A DNA stretch of 64,000 nt from Antrodiella citrinella (GCA_004802725.1 SGPM01000044.1:1-64000); one strand, 5' to 3'; counted from the stretch's first letter, positions 11,977-25,856 are shown. Notes: generated by a model from the letters alone, not told the origin. A program made the numbers and translations.

Positions 11977-12581
11977 TCAAGCATGGTACTTTCTCTCTCT
12001 TGTTCTTCTATTTCGTATTCCAACTACTAGTTGTTCACCCTTCTGCGTGCACGTACTATTCCGTCTACCATATAGTAGTCTGTCTGTCTTTGAACTTGAA
12101 TGGCGACCGTTGGGTATGTTTTTTGCATATGTAAAGGAAGGTAAGACGCAAACCCATATAGCACCCCTCTCGCCCGGCTCTCGGTTTCTTCAAGTTTTGT
12201 TCCAAGTCGTCTACAAGGCCTCTGAGTCCAGTCGCCGTCGCTTAGGACAGCTGCAGGCTGCATCGCGATAGTCGGGTTTTTTACTGCTGAGGATATGTCC
12301 GCACAGCGAAGAGTGGTTTCTTCCTCCCTTAGGACACACCCAGGCTTGTCGTGGTGGTGGACATGTACCTAAGTAAACTGATGGACGAGAGGACATTATC
12401 TGGTCGTACCGATACGTACTCTTGGTTCTGCGATTCTGAAACGATGTCGAGACAAACATGGGTGAATTTACGGATGAATAGTAGCACGACCTTGAATCAC
12501 GTACATAGCTTGCGCACACTGTTCAACAAAAAACAGTAGAGCAGGTCAGTTGAACAAAAGGCCAAAACCACGAATACGTAT
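11977..12581. other. Intergenic, no gene supported
   Basis: 3' flank of the F-box gene and downstream flank of the tRNA. Only short frames without family features. Confidence 0.4.
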
Positions 12582-12669
12582 TCCTTCGAGCCGGGATCGA
12601 ACCAGCGACATCAAGATGATCAAGAAATCCAATTACAGTCTTGCGCTCTTCCAACTGAGCTATCGAAGG
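12582..12669 (-). tRNA. tRNA-Tyr (anticodon GUA) with intron
   Basis: Read on the minus strand, the acceptor arms CCTTCGA and TCGAAGG pair over 7 bases with discriminator A. The D stem is GCTC/GAGC, the anticodon stem CAAGA/TCTTG, and the T arm GCTGG-TTCGATC-CCGGC. The anticodon loop reads C-T-G-T-A-A, so the anticodon is GTA. It is followed by a 15-base intron (TTGGATTTCTTGATC) after position 37, the canonical nuclear pre-tRNA intron site. All mature parts sum to 73 bases before CCA. The intron carries bases complementary to the loop region, as usual for tRNA-Tyr. Confidence 0.93.
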
Positions 12670-15600
12670 ATTACGCAAAGCGCGTACACGACTATGATGG
12701 GTTTCAAGGCTTCAGATCTTCAGCACCGCGGCCGAGGTTTGATAGTCACATTGTCCTCGTGCGTTGCAGGTGCTGAACAGCGACAAGGGGTATCCTACGC
12801 GGTTGATATTCCCTTATTATTCTCGCAGACACGATTTGAAGGCTCATGGTGGAACAACAAGCGTGCATGCCAGCGGAATCGTCGAGCGGCGGCCATTCAG
12901 GCTTTTGGGAAGGATATGACAATGCTAATGATAAGTCTGTTTGTCAGTAACTTCGAGGAGCATCTGAGTGTCCGTACCTGCGTTGACTGATAGCTGGCAT
13001 GAGACAAGGTCCCAGGGTGACCGACTTAAAGGTGGAATGCCAATGCAAAGCTCCGATATGGTTGTACTAGGTTGCACTTGAAGCAGGTGCTGAGATAGAG
13101 AAGAGTCGAGGCCTGGAGTCCGAGGCTTGCGAAGGGTTTTTCGGAACGTACAATAATGAAAAACGGTGAAATGCCGGAAGCCCGCGGGGAATAAGACAAA
13201 CCTAGACAAATACTTCATACGCATGCAGGGTCTTCTGTCAAATTCTTCGTGAGGATATGTATGCTCCGTTCAATAACGCGGAACACGTTGTGGGGACGAG
13301 CACACAGCTACGGGTCTGCAAATGTAGCCGAGGCGCGGGGTCGTATACCCGGAGACAGGTGGATAGAATGCCGATATGTTCTGTGCGAGAGGTGATTGTA
13401 AGTCATCGGCGTCCGCTTGACGAGTGCTGCGCTTCGGTCTACCGTCGATCTTGATCATACGAGGGAGCGGAGACATTTCTTCCTGACCGCGGGCCGTGGA
13501 TAATGAGCAAGTCAGACAGCTTTGTCAATGGCTACGGAGGCCGAAGCTATGCGACCGGATTAAAGAGTCACGGTATAGCTTTTCGGACAGGACACCGTGT
13601 CACCTCGTCCTCGTCATTAAGTGTTGCGCTGAACAGAACTGCCAAGAGCGGGCCCGAGTTGTCGTCACGTCAGCGAAGAGGACACCCAAAGTATCAAACG
13701 AAATAAGACGTACCTGAGATAATTCCCTCAGACTGCCCATGTGTGCTCGCTCGTCGCATCCCAGATCTGTTCCAATTGGACCGAGTAGACCTGCTGCTCT
13801 GCTCACGACTAGCAGTAGTAGATTGGGGGAGAAGCGGATAGAAGTCAATAAGAAGACGGACAGACGGACATCACGATTGCGTGGGCTGCTTGCTATAATG
13901 AAATACCCAGGCCTAATATTGAAGATCAGGAGAAGCAGCAAGATGGGTCAGACGGCCACAAGACACGTACGAGAAGCGTCAAGAACATGTAAGTCGGTGT
14001 GCTCAAGAGGAACACATGAGGATCCGAGAGTCGTGTCGTCGGACCAATAAGAAATCTCTGGAAGTGTCTAGTCGCGGTAAGGGAACACCTGCATCCCAGG
14101 GCAATGTTGATAGACGCTACGATTCTATACGTCCACTAATCCATCTAGAACTCGTCAGATGTTTCCAGTAACGGCGAGGCAGACGTATCAATAGGAAGCC
14201 CGACCACGATTCGTCCCAGGGGCCGTCGATGAGCGGTTTCTACATCACGTCCATTTGTAGGCGGTGAGAGACATGGTTCATGGGTGGGATGACCGGGGTC
14301 CATGGCGCAGTTCGGGCAGCAGGGTTCACCATCGATTACCGGTACGGATATGAAGAACGAAACGTGGTGTTGGAGTGTATACGACGAAGGAATGGGTGAG
14401 GACCGTACGCAATGAATTCGCATTCAGAGATGCCTGGCTGTGGCCTTCCGTGCAGAAGGCGAACGTCCTTTACGGGGATCAAGCTTGACATATCCGCCTT
14501 TGTGCATATCTTCTCCCAGAATTGAACTACAGCGAGCTATGAGAACGACTTGCATAGTTATTGCAATACTTGTCAATGATGTGATTCTGGGACCGCTCTT
14601 CGTACCTGCAAGAAAAGGGGAAGAGACACCAGGCGATAGACGGTCACTATTTTGGTTTGACGCTATGAGAAATTACATGAGTAATATGCTTCTCAGGCCT
14701 CAAATGAGAGTGACGCGTTTTCCTAACGTTTCCCTACGTCAGTTTGCCGTGATGAGAGGTCATACGTAGCCAGGTTGATCTCTGTCGTAAAACAGCCCTG
14801 CAGGCCAGATCGCTCATATCTAAGAGCGCAAAACGCTTATCATTGTGGAGATATCGAGGTGAACGCTGGTGAACGTTGAGAAAACGATACGTACTTTTGA
14901 GTCGTGTGTTGTGATTTGTCCAATAAGACGAGACATCGAGGCAGACTAAACCTTCAGATTCTTTGAATTGTGGAGAGCTAGATGTAAATCAGGGTGCACG
15001 CATGAATACAGTGATAGTAGACTTGAGGCGCGATACGACTGGATAGTGCTCAAATGGTTTGTGTTCGTCGTAGGTGCAGATATATCCGTTGCGAGGGTTT
15101 GAGGGCTCGAGATAAGAGGTACCTTGCACGGCGCCGGCATCCACTTTCGAGAGTCCGGAAGGCCAACGGAAGGCCACCACCACCCATCTTCAAATTCAGG
15201 CATCCCTGACTGGCAGGGATTCTAGTAAAGAGATACCGACAGTAGGGCGTACGGTGGCCTATGTCCATGGCATAGGAGGTAGACCAGTCAAGTCGTGAAC
15301 GTTTGAATGTGTGAGGCTTCCGAGGACATTTCAGGAGGATCTACGCTGGGTATCGACCTGGAGGCCTGTGAGAACCCGCACCGTGATGAAGGAGAAGGCT
15401 GCGAATGTCAAGTGTCGTAATACTAATAGGTCCGAACGGATTTTCGTCCTATCGGTCTGCACACCTCAGCTAGTAGCATCTACCTCGTGAAGATTCTTTG
15501 ATTATTGAACATGGCGTCGACGGTGAATGGTCCTTTGCGTGCCTGCAAATGGACGTGTGAACATTCTGTGCTTTGTCTTTTGTCAATAAACATTAGAGAT

Positions 15601-18600
15601 CTCACCGAGCATATAAACTGACGAAGATTCATACGAGGTTTGGCCGATATCCGAGTCGGACTTGGCACCGTGGTCCGCGGGGGTCAACATGCAGAGAATT
15701 TCTGTCGCAGGGTAAGTATGGGACTACATACACTTCTGCAGCGCTTTTGACTATCAGGGGCTTCATGTCGCTCGAACGAAGCATCTCGGAGACCTGTGGA
15801 CAAGGTCAAGTCGTTGTATTGGATCAGAGATGAAATGAAATCGGGGGCAAAGTCCCAAAGTTCCTCACCTATCGACATTCCAGACACCTAGCAAACCTCT
15901 ACAATCCTCAAGTTTGTCCGACAAATCGACTGAATACCTCCGCTTGCTTGCCATTGGGCATGTTAAGCCAAATCTTCCACACGTATCTCCGAATCCCACT
16001 TGCCAGCGCAACGAACCGACCGTCTGGAACTCGGATACCTGGGAGTTCGATGGGCACTGCCAGAGAGAAGCATCGTGCTTCATATACAAATCTGCTTGAT
16101 GTATGATAGAATAGATCTGATGTTTTGCTTGAAACAGAGGATCTGCTCATACTTGTTGAAGGTCGGGACGCGTTTGGAACTTTGCGTTGATATGTTTTCG
16201 GGGAATGCCGTGCGGTCCTGGGGGCCATGATGCAAACAAGTCTCCAGTGCGTCGGGTCTTTCTTGCCAGCTTCGATCAAACCGCCTCCCGACTTGCGCTT
16301 GCTGGCGACTTTGCCGTTCTTTTGCGTCTCGTTGGACCTACAAATCGCATCGCCTTACTCTTGTGATTCTAGGAACGTGACAAAACAAGTGTAGCAAAAC
16401 GGTATGTACCTTGTCGACGTACGCATATCTCTTCCTCATATAATGCCACATAGGCTAGCAAACGAACCCCGACATCAATCGTATGTGCCAAATCTCAGGG
16501 AAGCAAAGTTCCTCTTGCTCTTTATCGTTCTTGTTTCTAGGGAAGCGGCTGCAAGCGGCGACATCTGTGCCCGTGCGTTCCTCCATAGGCACCAGCTTGG
16601 TTGTCGTTGCCTGGGGACCCGCTTTAGCCGTGAAACGGCCAGAATTCCGAGTGCCGACGCGCATACGCAACACCATTGCCCTCAAGATACTCACTTCTCA
16701 TGCATCGCATAGACAGGACATTTTTGTGATGGTCAGCGACTGTGCTCGGGGTTTCCTGTGCTCGCAAGAACCGCTGAGAGAGTACCCACTTATCTCTCAG
16801 AGTCAACGTCAACAACTCCCGAGAGATAGCGGACATCAACACCGTAAGCAATCCACTTGACAAGTCATTAATCACCACTACTGCTCGGTAAGCCTCTTTC
16901 ATGTTCCCGGTGCAACGCTACCTCGCGCACGTCATCTCCCGGCATAATGGGCGCAGCAAATTCAGCATCACGTTATCGCGCAGCGGCTTGCGCATACTAT
17001 CCTGACTCGCCTCGAAAGCCTGAACCCGTACGCGTAACACCCAGGGCACTTCATCTTAGCTAGGGACTGCACTCTATCATAGGATATTGACAATGTCCGC
17101 GTCTTGGCTATGATATTAGTGGGTTCTCCGGGGTCCTTAATCCTTGGCATCTCGAGGCAGCCTACTTATCACCTCACAAACATTGCTCAACTTGACGGCG
17201 GTATTTGCATGTAAGCCATGCAGAACGCTCGTTCGGAGAACCCTAGAATGCCCTTGAGCGGTGTTATATTGGGCACCGGGATGTGATGTCGTGGACCAGA
17301 GAGAACGGTGTTCAACACATTGCTCTCTTTCTTTGGTTGCAATGCCACTTTTGTAGGAGCGTGTCCGAGTGCGTTCCTTCTCTTTACCGGTCAGTCTTCA
17401 ACAATTGAAATGCTCATATTCCTGTCTGACCAGGTCTCACAGCGTCAGTGAAATGCGTACGGTATACAGAGTCCGGACGCCAGTACTAGTCTTCACACGA
17501 CCAGCGTCGGTCCCGCCCGGTTTTCAAAACCGGCAAATCAGGAAACTACGAGCCAAAGACAGATGTATTGAAGCGTGTGGCGTCATTTCTCAACCGCCTA
17601 CTTTCCCGTTACTGTACCTCCTGTCCACCTCCACGAACGTTGGTGATTGCGCGCATGCATCGTTACGCCGGTGTCCCTCTAATCAAGGCCCCGTGTGTTG
17701 CGGTGTGCAATCTGTGTGGGCCACGTCTCGAGTCAGTGGGTTGGACTTACCACAAACTGAAATGCCAAGGGCGGTCATGGATTGCGACAACGGGGTTTGT
17801 TGGTCCTCGTTGGTCCTGGTCCGTCGGGACGCGAAGTTTTGAAGCTGCGAGGACCATCAGAAGAGCGAGTTGGCTGATGCTGGGCGACCGTGGCTTCATT
17901 TCATGACTATTGTCTAGACTACAGCATGCTATCGTTGTTATCGTCACCATGCACAACTGTGGCGTAGCGCGGACGGATTGGGAATGTGGACGCACATGTG
18001 TGCTCAAACTGAGTATGGACCACGAGAGGCTGATTGTCACTATACGCGCCGCTACAGTTGCAGGGTTTCGGGGGCCGAGGAAAGATTCTAGCCTTCGCAC
18101 AGTGCACTCGAGAGCTCTCGTGTACGCATCTTCCAGCGCAAATGAAATCGTCATCGAACTCGTGTAGGGTCCAGAATCCCATCGTGTCCGCCCCGACGTC
18201 GAGAAACAACCAATCCCGCCGGTTGCATTTTCCGATCTCGTAGTACGCGACACATCAACTCGAATCAGCTGCATCTCCGCCCCTCCATCGACGTCGGGAT
18301 GCCAGTTCTCGGAGACAGATATAGTCGTATTTGCATTTCTTACCCCGCACTGGGGAAGGACGGATAGAACAAGAAAAAGTCATAACAGAAGGTTCTCGGA
18401 TGAGAGGAACGGCATCGATGGTGATTAGATCAGTAGCCTCGCGGAACCAAATCTCAGCCTCTCATTCAATTCCTTCTCTGAACGAACAGATGAAGGGTGG
18501 GCAAGGGTGTGCAGAGCGCATCGGATTTATATCTTTGATAGCGTGATACAGATAGAGATCAGATTGTAGACATACACGAAGGTGATTGCTTGTGATAAAG

Positions 18601-21600
18601 CGCTTGCGTCCCGAATGCGATCACCTCCGAGGCACGAAGCACGAGCTCACTTGTCATATGAGAGGGTGTGTAGTTCATTTAGTAGATTCTGTCGGGCCTG
18701 AGTATGTATACGATCGATGTGCATTGTCCTTCGGAGGCCCGATAACAGCGTGATGACTCGGATCGACTATCGGTGAACACGATGCGACGCACCTTTGCTA
18801 TTCACAGCAGTTGCGCGCTGCGCAAAGGCGTCCTCAAGTTGATGTAGCGTTGTAAGATGTACACTGCTGCAGAGGAAAACACGGTCCGCTGTCACTTGGC
18901 AGGACTCGCCGTGTCCGATTCCGGTTTGAGTCTTGCCTTCCTTACGAGTCCTTCTAATGTCTTGGCACTACTATGTATTAGTGAGAAGAAGAAGAGAAGC
19001 GAGAGCTTAACGCGGTGGAGTATGGATGGCCGTAGAAGAAAAGAAGGAATCCTCAGCCAGCGCGAGCAAAGCACAAAGCCGCGAAAGGTTGGCGAAAGCG
19101 TTGCTCGACCCACTGCCGGCGTGGATAGATGCTGACTACACCCCACTGACTTCCCACACAAGGCTACGACTCCGAGGGAGGCTCAGGGAGCAAGCCCGGG
19201 GATCAACACCTAGCGCGAATATCGCGCCAGGAGTTAGAACACACCCCATCATGATCCCCGTCGCCTCCGAGGTTCGTCTACCAATCCAACAACCAAAAAC
19301 ACACACTCTACCGAGGCCCCAACGACATTGATAGCCTCGACCACCCTGAACAATGAGAATGATGGACCTGAGGCCTGATGGAGGGTTGAGCGAAACGCGT
19401 CAACCGCTGCGCGACTTTCGCCAGTGGACACTGGGACCCACCAACGCGCGTAGTGCTCAGCTGATCGACGCGTTTATAAAGCTCTCAGGTGTCTGGGGGG
19501 ACTTTGAGCTGGGAAGCGACGGGCAGGCAGACGACAGAAGCAGGAGACAGAATGTGTTGGAGGTGTGGAGGCAGGAGACCTTCTTGACGTATGTACGTAG
19601 CAAGGCTTGAACTTGTTGATGCCAAGTCAGCTTGGTGACCGCGCACGAGCTGTTTTGCTTTGCTTGCTGTGAAGTGCACGGAAGGAGACGGGCGGTGGTT
19701 TGTCAGTAGCCAAGGATGGCGACCAACATTGAAGATAATGAGTCTTGTGGTCGCGGGTGGGACGGATCTATTGATATGTCGGGAGAGAGCACACGACCAC
19801 CGTATGGTGTTGCGCTGAGCCAAGGGACTTGAAATCTTGGTCAATGTTCGGAATGTGTACAAAAGAAAATACGTTTACACCTTGCTTACATCAAGATTCC
19901 GCGTTGAGCTCGGGATACACATACCCCATTGTCTCCATATCGGTATGATGCTAATGCTCTCAGAGATGATCTAGCTCCCAAGTGAAGTCGAAAGTTGTCT
20001 TCGGAGAGAAGCATATCAACGACCGCCGACACCGAAGGGCGAAGACCGAAGTTGCCGCACTCAGCATGACCAAGAAGAAACCGACAACCCCGTCGCCCAC
20101 TTCTGGATAATGGCGAGAACGACTTCCCGGCGTAAAGAGGCTCCATAGTCGATTATCTTCGTTGCAAAGACCGCTTGGCACATCTCCTAGCTGGTGGAGT
20201 GTCAAAAAGATGATGAACATGACTGGGGACACACAAAGCATGCAGTTGAGAAGACGTACATTTTATGTGAGGTAGAGACGCATCACACTTGTGAAGAAGA
20301 TTTCGACGAGGTCTTGGAACTCCGGTAGACCCCGGTGCCTGCGTGCAAAGCGAAAAGAATCGTAGATTGGGGAGTGGCAATCACACCCTTATGAGGCACG
20401 GTATACTGTACGCCGACCTCCTAGGTAAGTCACGTAGGAACAAAGGGCTGACGTGACGAATCTGGAACCGAAAGAGGACGCGTCAGTTCGCAAAACAAAA
20501 GAAGAGGAACACGACGCGCCATCCTCGCTGTCTCATTCCAAACGCCACTCCCGGAACGATTTGGAAACAACTTGAACGTGTCCGAGTCTACAACACACGC
20601 CTCTCCGGATCCACAATACCTTCCAGACCCCAGAACACACGCAGCGAACCCTCCAGAACCAACGAGACCCCGCCAACACATATTCCGAGCAACGTTCTCT
20701 GCCTCCTTCCTTCCCGCGATGATCCCTCGTATGCCTCGTCGCCCTCTTCTGCCAAATAGCCGACAAGGAGCGGGATATATGTCGGAGATTCCAGGGGTGT
20801 GAGACTTAGAAAAGCGAGTCGAGCGAATAAGGTTTAGACGCGCGGCGTTAGCGTTGGCGAACACGATCAAAAAGGTCGCCACCTCGCTACCACCGTATCT
20901 ACGCGAGGGAGACATGTGTGTGGTGACGCACTTGAGTGAAAATTTGAGACGCGTGGTTGTTGAAGAAGAGAAAACAAGTAAATCTGGAATAGATCCTAGG
21001 ATGGGTTGGCGGAGGGGTGGGGGCGGCTGATGGGAAACGGAAGAAACCACCCTTGCGAGACCTCTGAGACTGGTATAACGTTGACGTTGACGTTGGACGG
21101 AAGGGTGTGATACCTCCGCGTGACGGAGGGAAATAGTTGAATGACCTTAGGCTCAACGACCCAAATGAACTGGCAGGTATTTTGGAATTCGATGTAAAAA
21201 TAACCTTCGCATGATGTGTTGCAAGAAGCTGACCAGCCTGGATCCTGACTCAAAAACGAACGAACGAACGGCGCATTGACCTCGGAGATGCCTCCCCGAC
21301 ACGATTAGTATCACGATCCCGCCTCGAGCCCAAAGAGAGCACCGAGGACGCGTGTGCAATATCAGCTGCGGTCCAGAAATTGCGGGGAAACTGATCATGG
21401 GGGAAAGACAGGAGGGGGTTTGCTTCCGGAGGAGCTAAGAATGGACAACGAGAATGACTCTCCTCTACCGATCGTGAAGACGGGTCCAGAGTTCCAGTAC
21501 GGTGCTTACCCGCGCCGCAAAGTAGGTCGTCCAGCTGCTACTGGTCAGAAGGGGCCGAAACGCGAGTGGAATGATATGAGAAAGGTTATTCGTGGTACAT

Positions 21601-22337
21601 ACATGGCGACGAAATACAAATGTGGCGATGGGGTACATTCTAGCGCAGACGGCGACTGGGAGGGGGTGTTTCGAGACGGTGGTCGTCATGGCTGCGGCTG
21701 CACGAAGCTGTGTGCACGGTGGTGTCGTGTTTGAGATTGGGAGGGAGCAGGGGTGCTTGTTGGAACTTGGAATGTAGAATCCGCAGCTCAATATACTGCA
21801 TCCGCAATGCAAATCCAAACGAAATGTTGCAGCGCATAGAGTCTTCATCGGGGAAAGCGATCGGGAGTGATCGAGTACTTGGGCGAACAATGTTGGTCTC
21901 GACTGCGGGAAGAGCCGAAGGGACGCGGAAGCAAACTTCACAGTGCCAAGCAAGCTGTTCGCGCGAGAACGGGAACGACGACGACGACGGAAAACATACG
22001 ATATGCGAGGAACCACCCCTGCAGGCAAGGAAAGTGGGAGGAAAAGGAAAGAGGGGGAGAAGGGGATGCTCGAATAGGACATGAAGCACGTGTTTGAGGA
22101 CTGGCGTAATGGACAGGTGGACCCCGGACACCATTATGAAATGCCAAGACGGGAATGGACAACATTTAATGATAGCGATGTGATATTTCCAGATGTCGCT
22201 GCCACTCTTCGCATCTTCCTCCTCTTTCCTCTCCTCCATTGCCTTTGTCGCCGACGACCTCGACGACACCGACGCCGACACCATCAACAACATTGACAGC
22301 ACCGACGCCGACACCGACTGCGACTCCGTTCAGACAA
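12670..22337. other. 9.7-kb stretch without a supported gene
   Basis: This is the longest gap in the window. Open frames up to about 205 codons exist on both strands but none has a recognisable domain. On the minus strand between about 15.3 and 16.4 kb several frames are bounded by good-looking splice signals (for example a gtatgag donor near 16152 and a ttgcag acceptor near 15543), and around 20.1 kb there is an open helical-looking frame (IIDYGASLRREVVLAIIQ). I could not chain these into one protein. Base composition is similar to the neighbours, so this may be decayed coding sequence, lineage-specific genes, or chance. The last 2 kb has pyrimidine- and purine-rich tracts upstream of the next gene. 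Confidence 0.4.
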
Positions 22338-24687
22338 ATGGCTGCCGTGTTACCCGCTCGCCAGGGCATCCTGCTTAACCCATCCCCCACTGGCTCACCG
22401 TACTCACATCCATCGTCGCTCCCGAGCACCCCCCATCTCATCTCATCCTACTCGTCCCTCTCGTCGTCGAACGCAGAGTCAGACAACTACATTCTGTCGT
22501 CGCCAAGTGAAGCCTCGTCTCCACTCCACCGCGCCTCTCTGCCGCCCCCGTCGCCACTCCACCAACTCGGATCTCACAAACTGCGCTCGAGTTCGTCTCC
22601 AGCCGCCAGCAACACTCTGGCCTCGCGCAGAATACGGTTTGCACCCTTCCCAGACCCGCGAAGGGAAGTTCTCGTAACCGAAGAAGGCAACGAACTGCCC
22701 TTGCCGCCCGTTTTCATAGACGAGGCAGACGAGGACAACCTCCAGGCGTCCCACCCTCACATCCACTCTCTTCGCGATGGTCTTGTTGCTTCAGTCCATG
22801 TCGCTGCTGCGCACGCAGCCGACTCGTCCGCAAATCCCCCATCATCGTTGCTTTTCAGCAATACTCCGAACGGGATCGCGCTTGTCGAAGCGCTCCCCTC
22901 AGGTGCCGCAGAACCGTGCGTCACCTCTCCGATCGCAGAGACAGATTGGGACATCGTGTCCCCACAAGCTACCGAACAGCCGTCTGCCCTCTCCTCATCG
23001 ACATCAACATCACCCCCACAGTCGTCCGACGACCTCGACGCCGGGAAGGCCGAGAAGAAGTCGTGGGCGTCGCGCATACGACCATTCTTTGGCAGGAACG
23101 GCTCGAAAGACAGCCTCGTCGAGGACAACTACGAGGGCAGCGCGCTCGGTCTCGTGCGGTCCGAGAGCAGGGGAAGCACGAAACGGGGTGGGAAGAAGAA
23201 GAAAGATGAGGGAGCGTTGCAGCGTACCGACAGCAACACCACCATCAACCGACCCTCCGCGGCCCCGTCCTCGACACCCGCTTCCATCTACCCACCCACT
23301 CATAAGCTTCCGACACCTCGTCCGGCCAACCCAAACCCGAACTCGAAACCACGCACGCTCTTCTCCTCGCCCACTGCCACCTCTCTCTCGATGTCCCTCT
23401 TCTCCCGAGCCCCGCAGCCGTCAACGCAATTCGGGAGGACGCAGAGCTTGACATCAGATTTGCGACGTGTGCAGAGTGGCGGGAGTGTGAAGAGCACGAA
23501 GAGCTTGAACAGCGCCCTGAATGCAAAGAAGAAGCAGCAGACGCATCAGCCACAGCAGACGCAGGGAGTGAGGAGGGGCCAGTTGAAAATGTTGAACGGG
23601 AGGGTGTACGGCGCGCGGAGGCTAGATCCGTTTGCAAACGTCCGGTGAGTAGCTCTGTCTCCGAGGCTTCCATCTCGTTCTGATCATCTTTGAAGCTCCG
23701 AAGACCCCGAATTCGTCGAGTGGGGATATGGCGGCATGGGTTCCGTGCACAACCACCTTCATTCCTCCGAGGGCAACATCTGGGCGAAAGTCCAGGCTGG
23801 CTCAGGGATGTCGATTGGTGCAGTGGACACGGCGTCGTGGGGGACCGGCAGCGGTGAGAGCAGCACGAGTGGCAGGAGCGTCAGCACGAGAGGAGACGAC
23901 GATGACGACGGGAGTGGCATGTCGTGGGTGAAACGGCGGCGAGAGATTAGGGAGCGGGAGAAGCAGCAGCAGCAGGTCGCGCGCAAAGAGAACGAAACGG
24001 AGATGAGCACAACGCCCACGAACCCTGTCTTCGCACACACGAACCCCGTCTCCCTTGCGAACTCCGCAATGGCCACCCCTACACTTCCGCACCACAATCC
24101 GTCCTCCACCTCGACGTCCCCCACTGCAACTGAGTTGGAGCATATCACGACCGCGGTGACGTTGCCGCCTGCACGGCCGCACTACCATCACAACAGAAAC
24201 ATGTCAACTGGCACGATCCAGCCCACCTCGGCGCCGACAAGTGGCGCGACGACCCCATCGCATGTGAACCACATCATGCATGCGCCGGAGCGGAGAGATA
24301 GTGCGGACACGGCGAAGGGTGTGCCCGTCACCTCGTCTGAGCATGAAGCGGCCAAGTCCGCGTTCGTCTCGGAGCCGGAGGGCATGGTAGGGACGATGTC
24401 TCCGGAAGAGAGCACAAGTCCGTCTGGGTCGGAGGAGACCAGTCCAACAGGGTCTGGAGAGGAAGACGAGGGCGAGGGCGGTGGAGAGAGTGAGGACGAG
24501 GACGATGAGGAGGTGAGTTTTGTTTCTCTTCTTCGGCCGTCCCCTGCCGATCATGTCGCTGACCCTCTGCTTTTCTTTCTTCCAGGACATGGCACGCCCC
24601 ACCGCGCTCGGAGCTGGCGTCGAGAAGATCAGCCGGCACAAGGACCACTTGAACGTGGGGTCTCCCGAGCTCGAAGTCGAGGGCTAA
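22338..24687 (+). CDS. Long disordered hypothetical protein
   Basis: Exons 22338-23644, 23696-24512 and 24586-24687 give 741 residues in phase. ATG 22338 (acaaATGg) has a strong context. The protein is mostly low complexity: Ser/Pro/Thr-rich N-terminus, Lys-rich patch (STKRGGKKKKDEG), Gln-rich tract, a charged helix (WVKRRREIREREKQQQQ) and an acidic run (EEDEGEGGGESEDEDDEE) just before the last intron. Short ordered islands are RRIRFAPFPDPRREVLVTEE near residue 97 and RPFFGRNGSKDSLVEDNYEG near residue 250. I do not recognise a family. The islands could be binding motifs of a regulatory or signalling protein, but that is a guess. Confidence 0.7.
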
Positions 24688-25856
24688 GCCTTGCTGCATG
24701 CACCGACTCTCAGCTCGCACGCACGCAGAATACACCCACCGCGGTTATGTAAAAACCCAGCGTGGAGGGGGCGAGGACCCAAAGCGCTCCTTGTCACCCC
24801 TTGGGCTCGCCCCCTCCCGCTTCGAGGCCGGCACTCTCATTTACTGTAACCATGTCCGTACGCCACTCCTCTCGCGCAACACCACCACTCGATCATCTCT
24901 CGCATTTGTCCTGTGCCATACCTACCCACCATCGCCTCTCTTGCATTCATTTATAATCCTAATAGACGGCCCGCGTATCCAGTCCTCGGACGCTCCTACC
25001 ACTACGACTAGCACTCATCATCTTTATCTCGTCGCTCATCTTGTGTTTGTTTGATTATGGTCATAACTTATATTTGTTCTTTTCTGTTTTTTCTTGCACT
25101 CAGTTTGTCTTCCGTTCGTTCGTTCGCGCGCGTGCTTGGTGTACGTTGGAGGATTTATCGGTTTCTGTTTTCTCCTAGGGGGTTGATGGTGAACGTGTAG
25201 AAATGCTTCGCTTTCATATCTCTGCTCTCTCTACCTCCTCTCTCTTTCGTTCGCCTGCTGTTTCCGTCCGGCATCTTGGATTTTCACTCTCAACTCACGC
25301 TTCTTTTCACGGTCTTCATCTCCTTCTCGAGATCTCTGTGCATAGTACAATACATTCCACACACACTCGTCCCACCTCGCGCTCTTCGTTACCCCTTGCT
25401 TGCCTCCCGTTCTGTCGTTCTGCTCACGACACCCCACTGCCCCATGGCCATTGACTATGTTTCCCCGTATGCGATTCATGTGTATGCGGATCTTGAACGA
25501 GAATACATACCTTCGTTCTGAATTGGCCGAGTCTGACGCATCGCTTCGTTGCAATTCGCTGCGTTTACGCACCTTGCAAGGCAGATTAACGTTCACGTAG
25601 ATGCGTGGAGGGTCTTCGTAGGACCTGCTCCACCGAATCTACTGAAGTAAAGCAGAAATATGCACACTCTCTGACGTGTCTACTTGTGCGAGAATCTACC
25701 AAGTCCGCTCCAGTTTTTCGAGGTTTCCGTTCTGCCTAACCCGACCTAGGAGGGGCGTGAAGCGTAGTGATTGTCGTTCCTATCAAATTTAAGTCCAGGC
25801 TGCACCTGGCACGTATCAGCACACAATAATGTTACAGTATGTATTGACAAGCTAGT
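24688..25856. other. Long 3' flank, pyrimidine-rich
   Basis: Strongly C/T-rich sequence (24.88-25.45 kb) that opens several plus-strand frames by composition alone. No gene supported. It separates convergent genes at 22338 (plus) and 25857 (minus). Confidence 0.45.

Noticed and set aside
20430..20915. A 161-codon minus-strand frame starting MSPSRRYGGSEVATF
   Set aside because: No family, no splice partner, and overlapping open frames on the other strand; likely open by composition.
21465..22314. Long minus-strand frames (about 205-224 codons) opposite the 22.3-kb gene leader
   Set aside because: Rich in Ser/Pro/Leu from pyrimidine tracts, without domain features; shadow of a low-complexity region.
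22260..22330. N-terminal extension of the 22338 protein with Thr-Pro repeats
   Set aside because: No ATG in that stretch; it is a repetitive gacgccgacacc-like leader, and ATG 22338 is the first start in frame.
22757..24735. Several frames over 120 codons antisense or out of frame to the 22338-24687 gene
   Set aside because: They are shadows of the GC-rich coding strand; the sense frame has a good start and phase-consistent introns.
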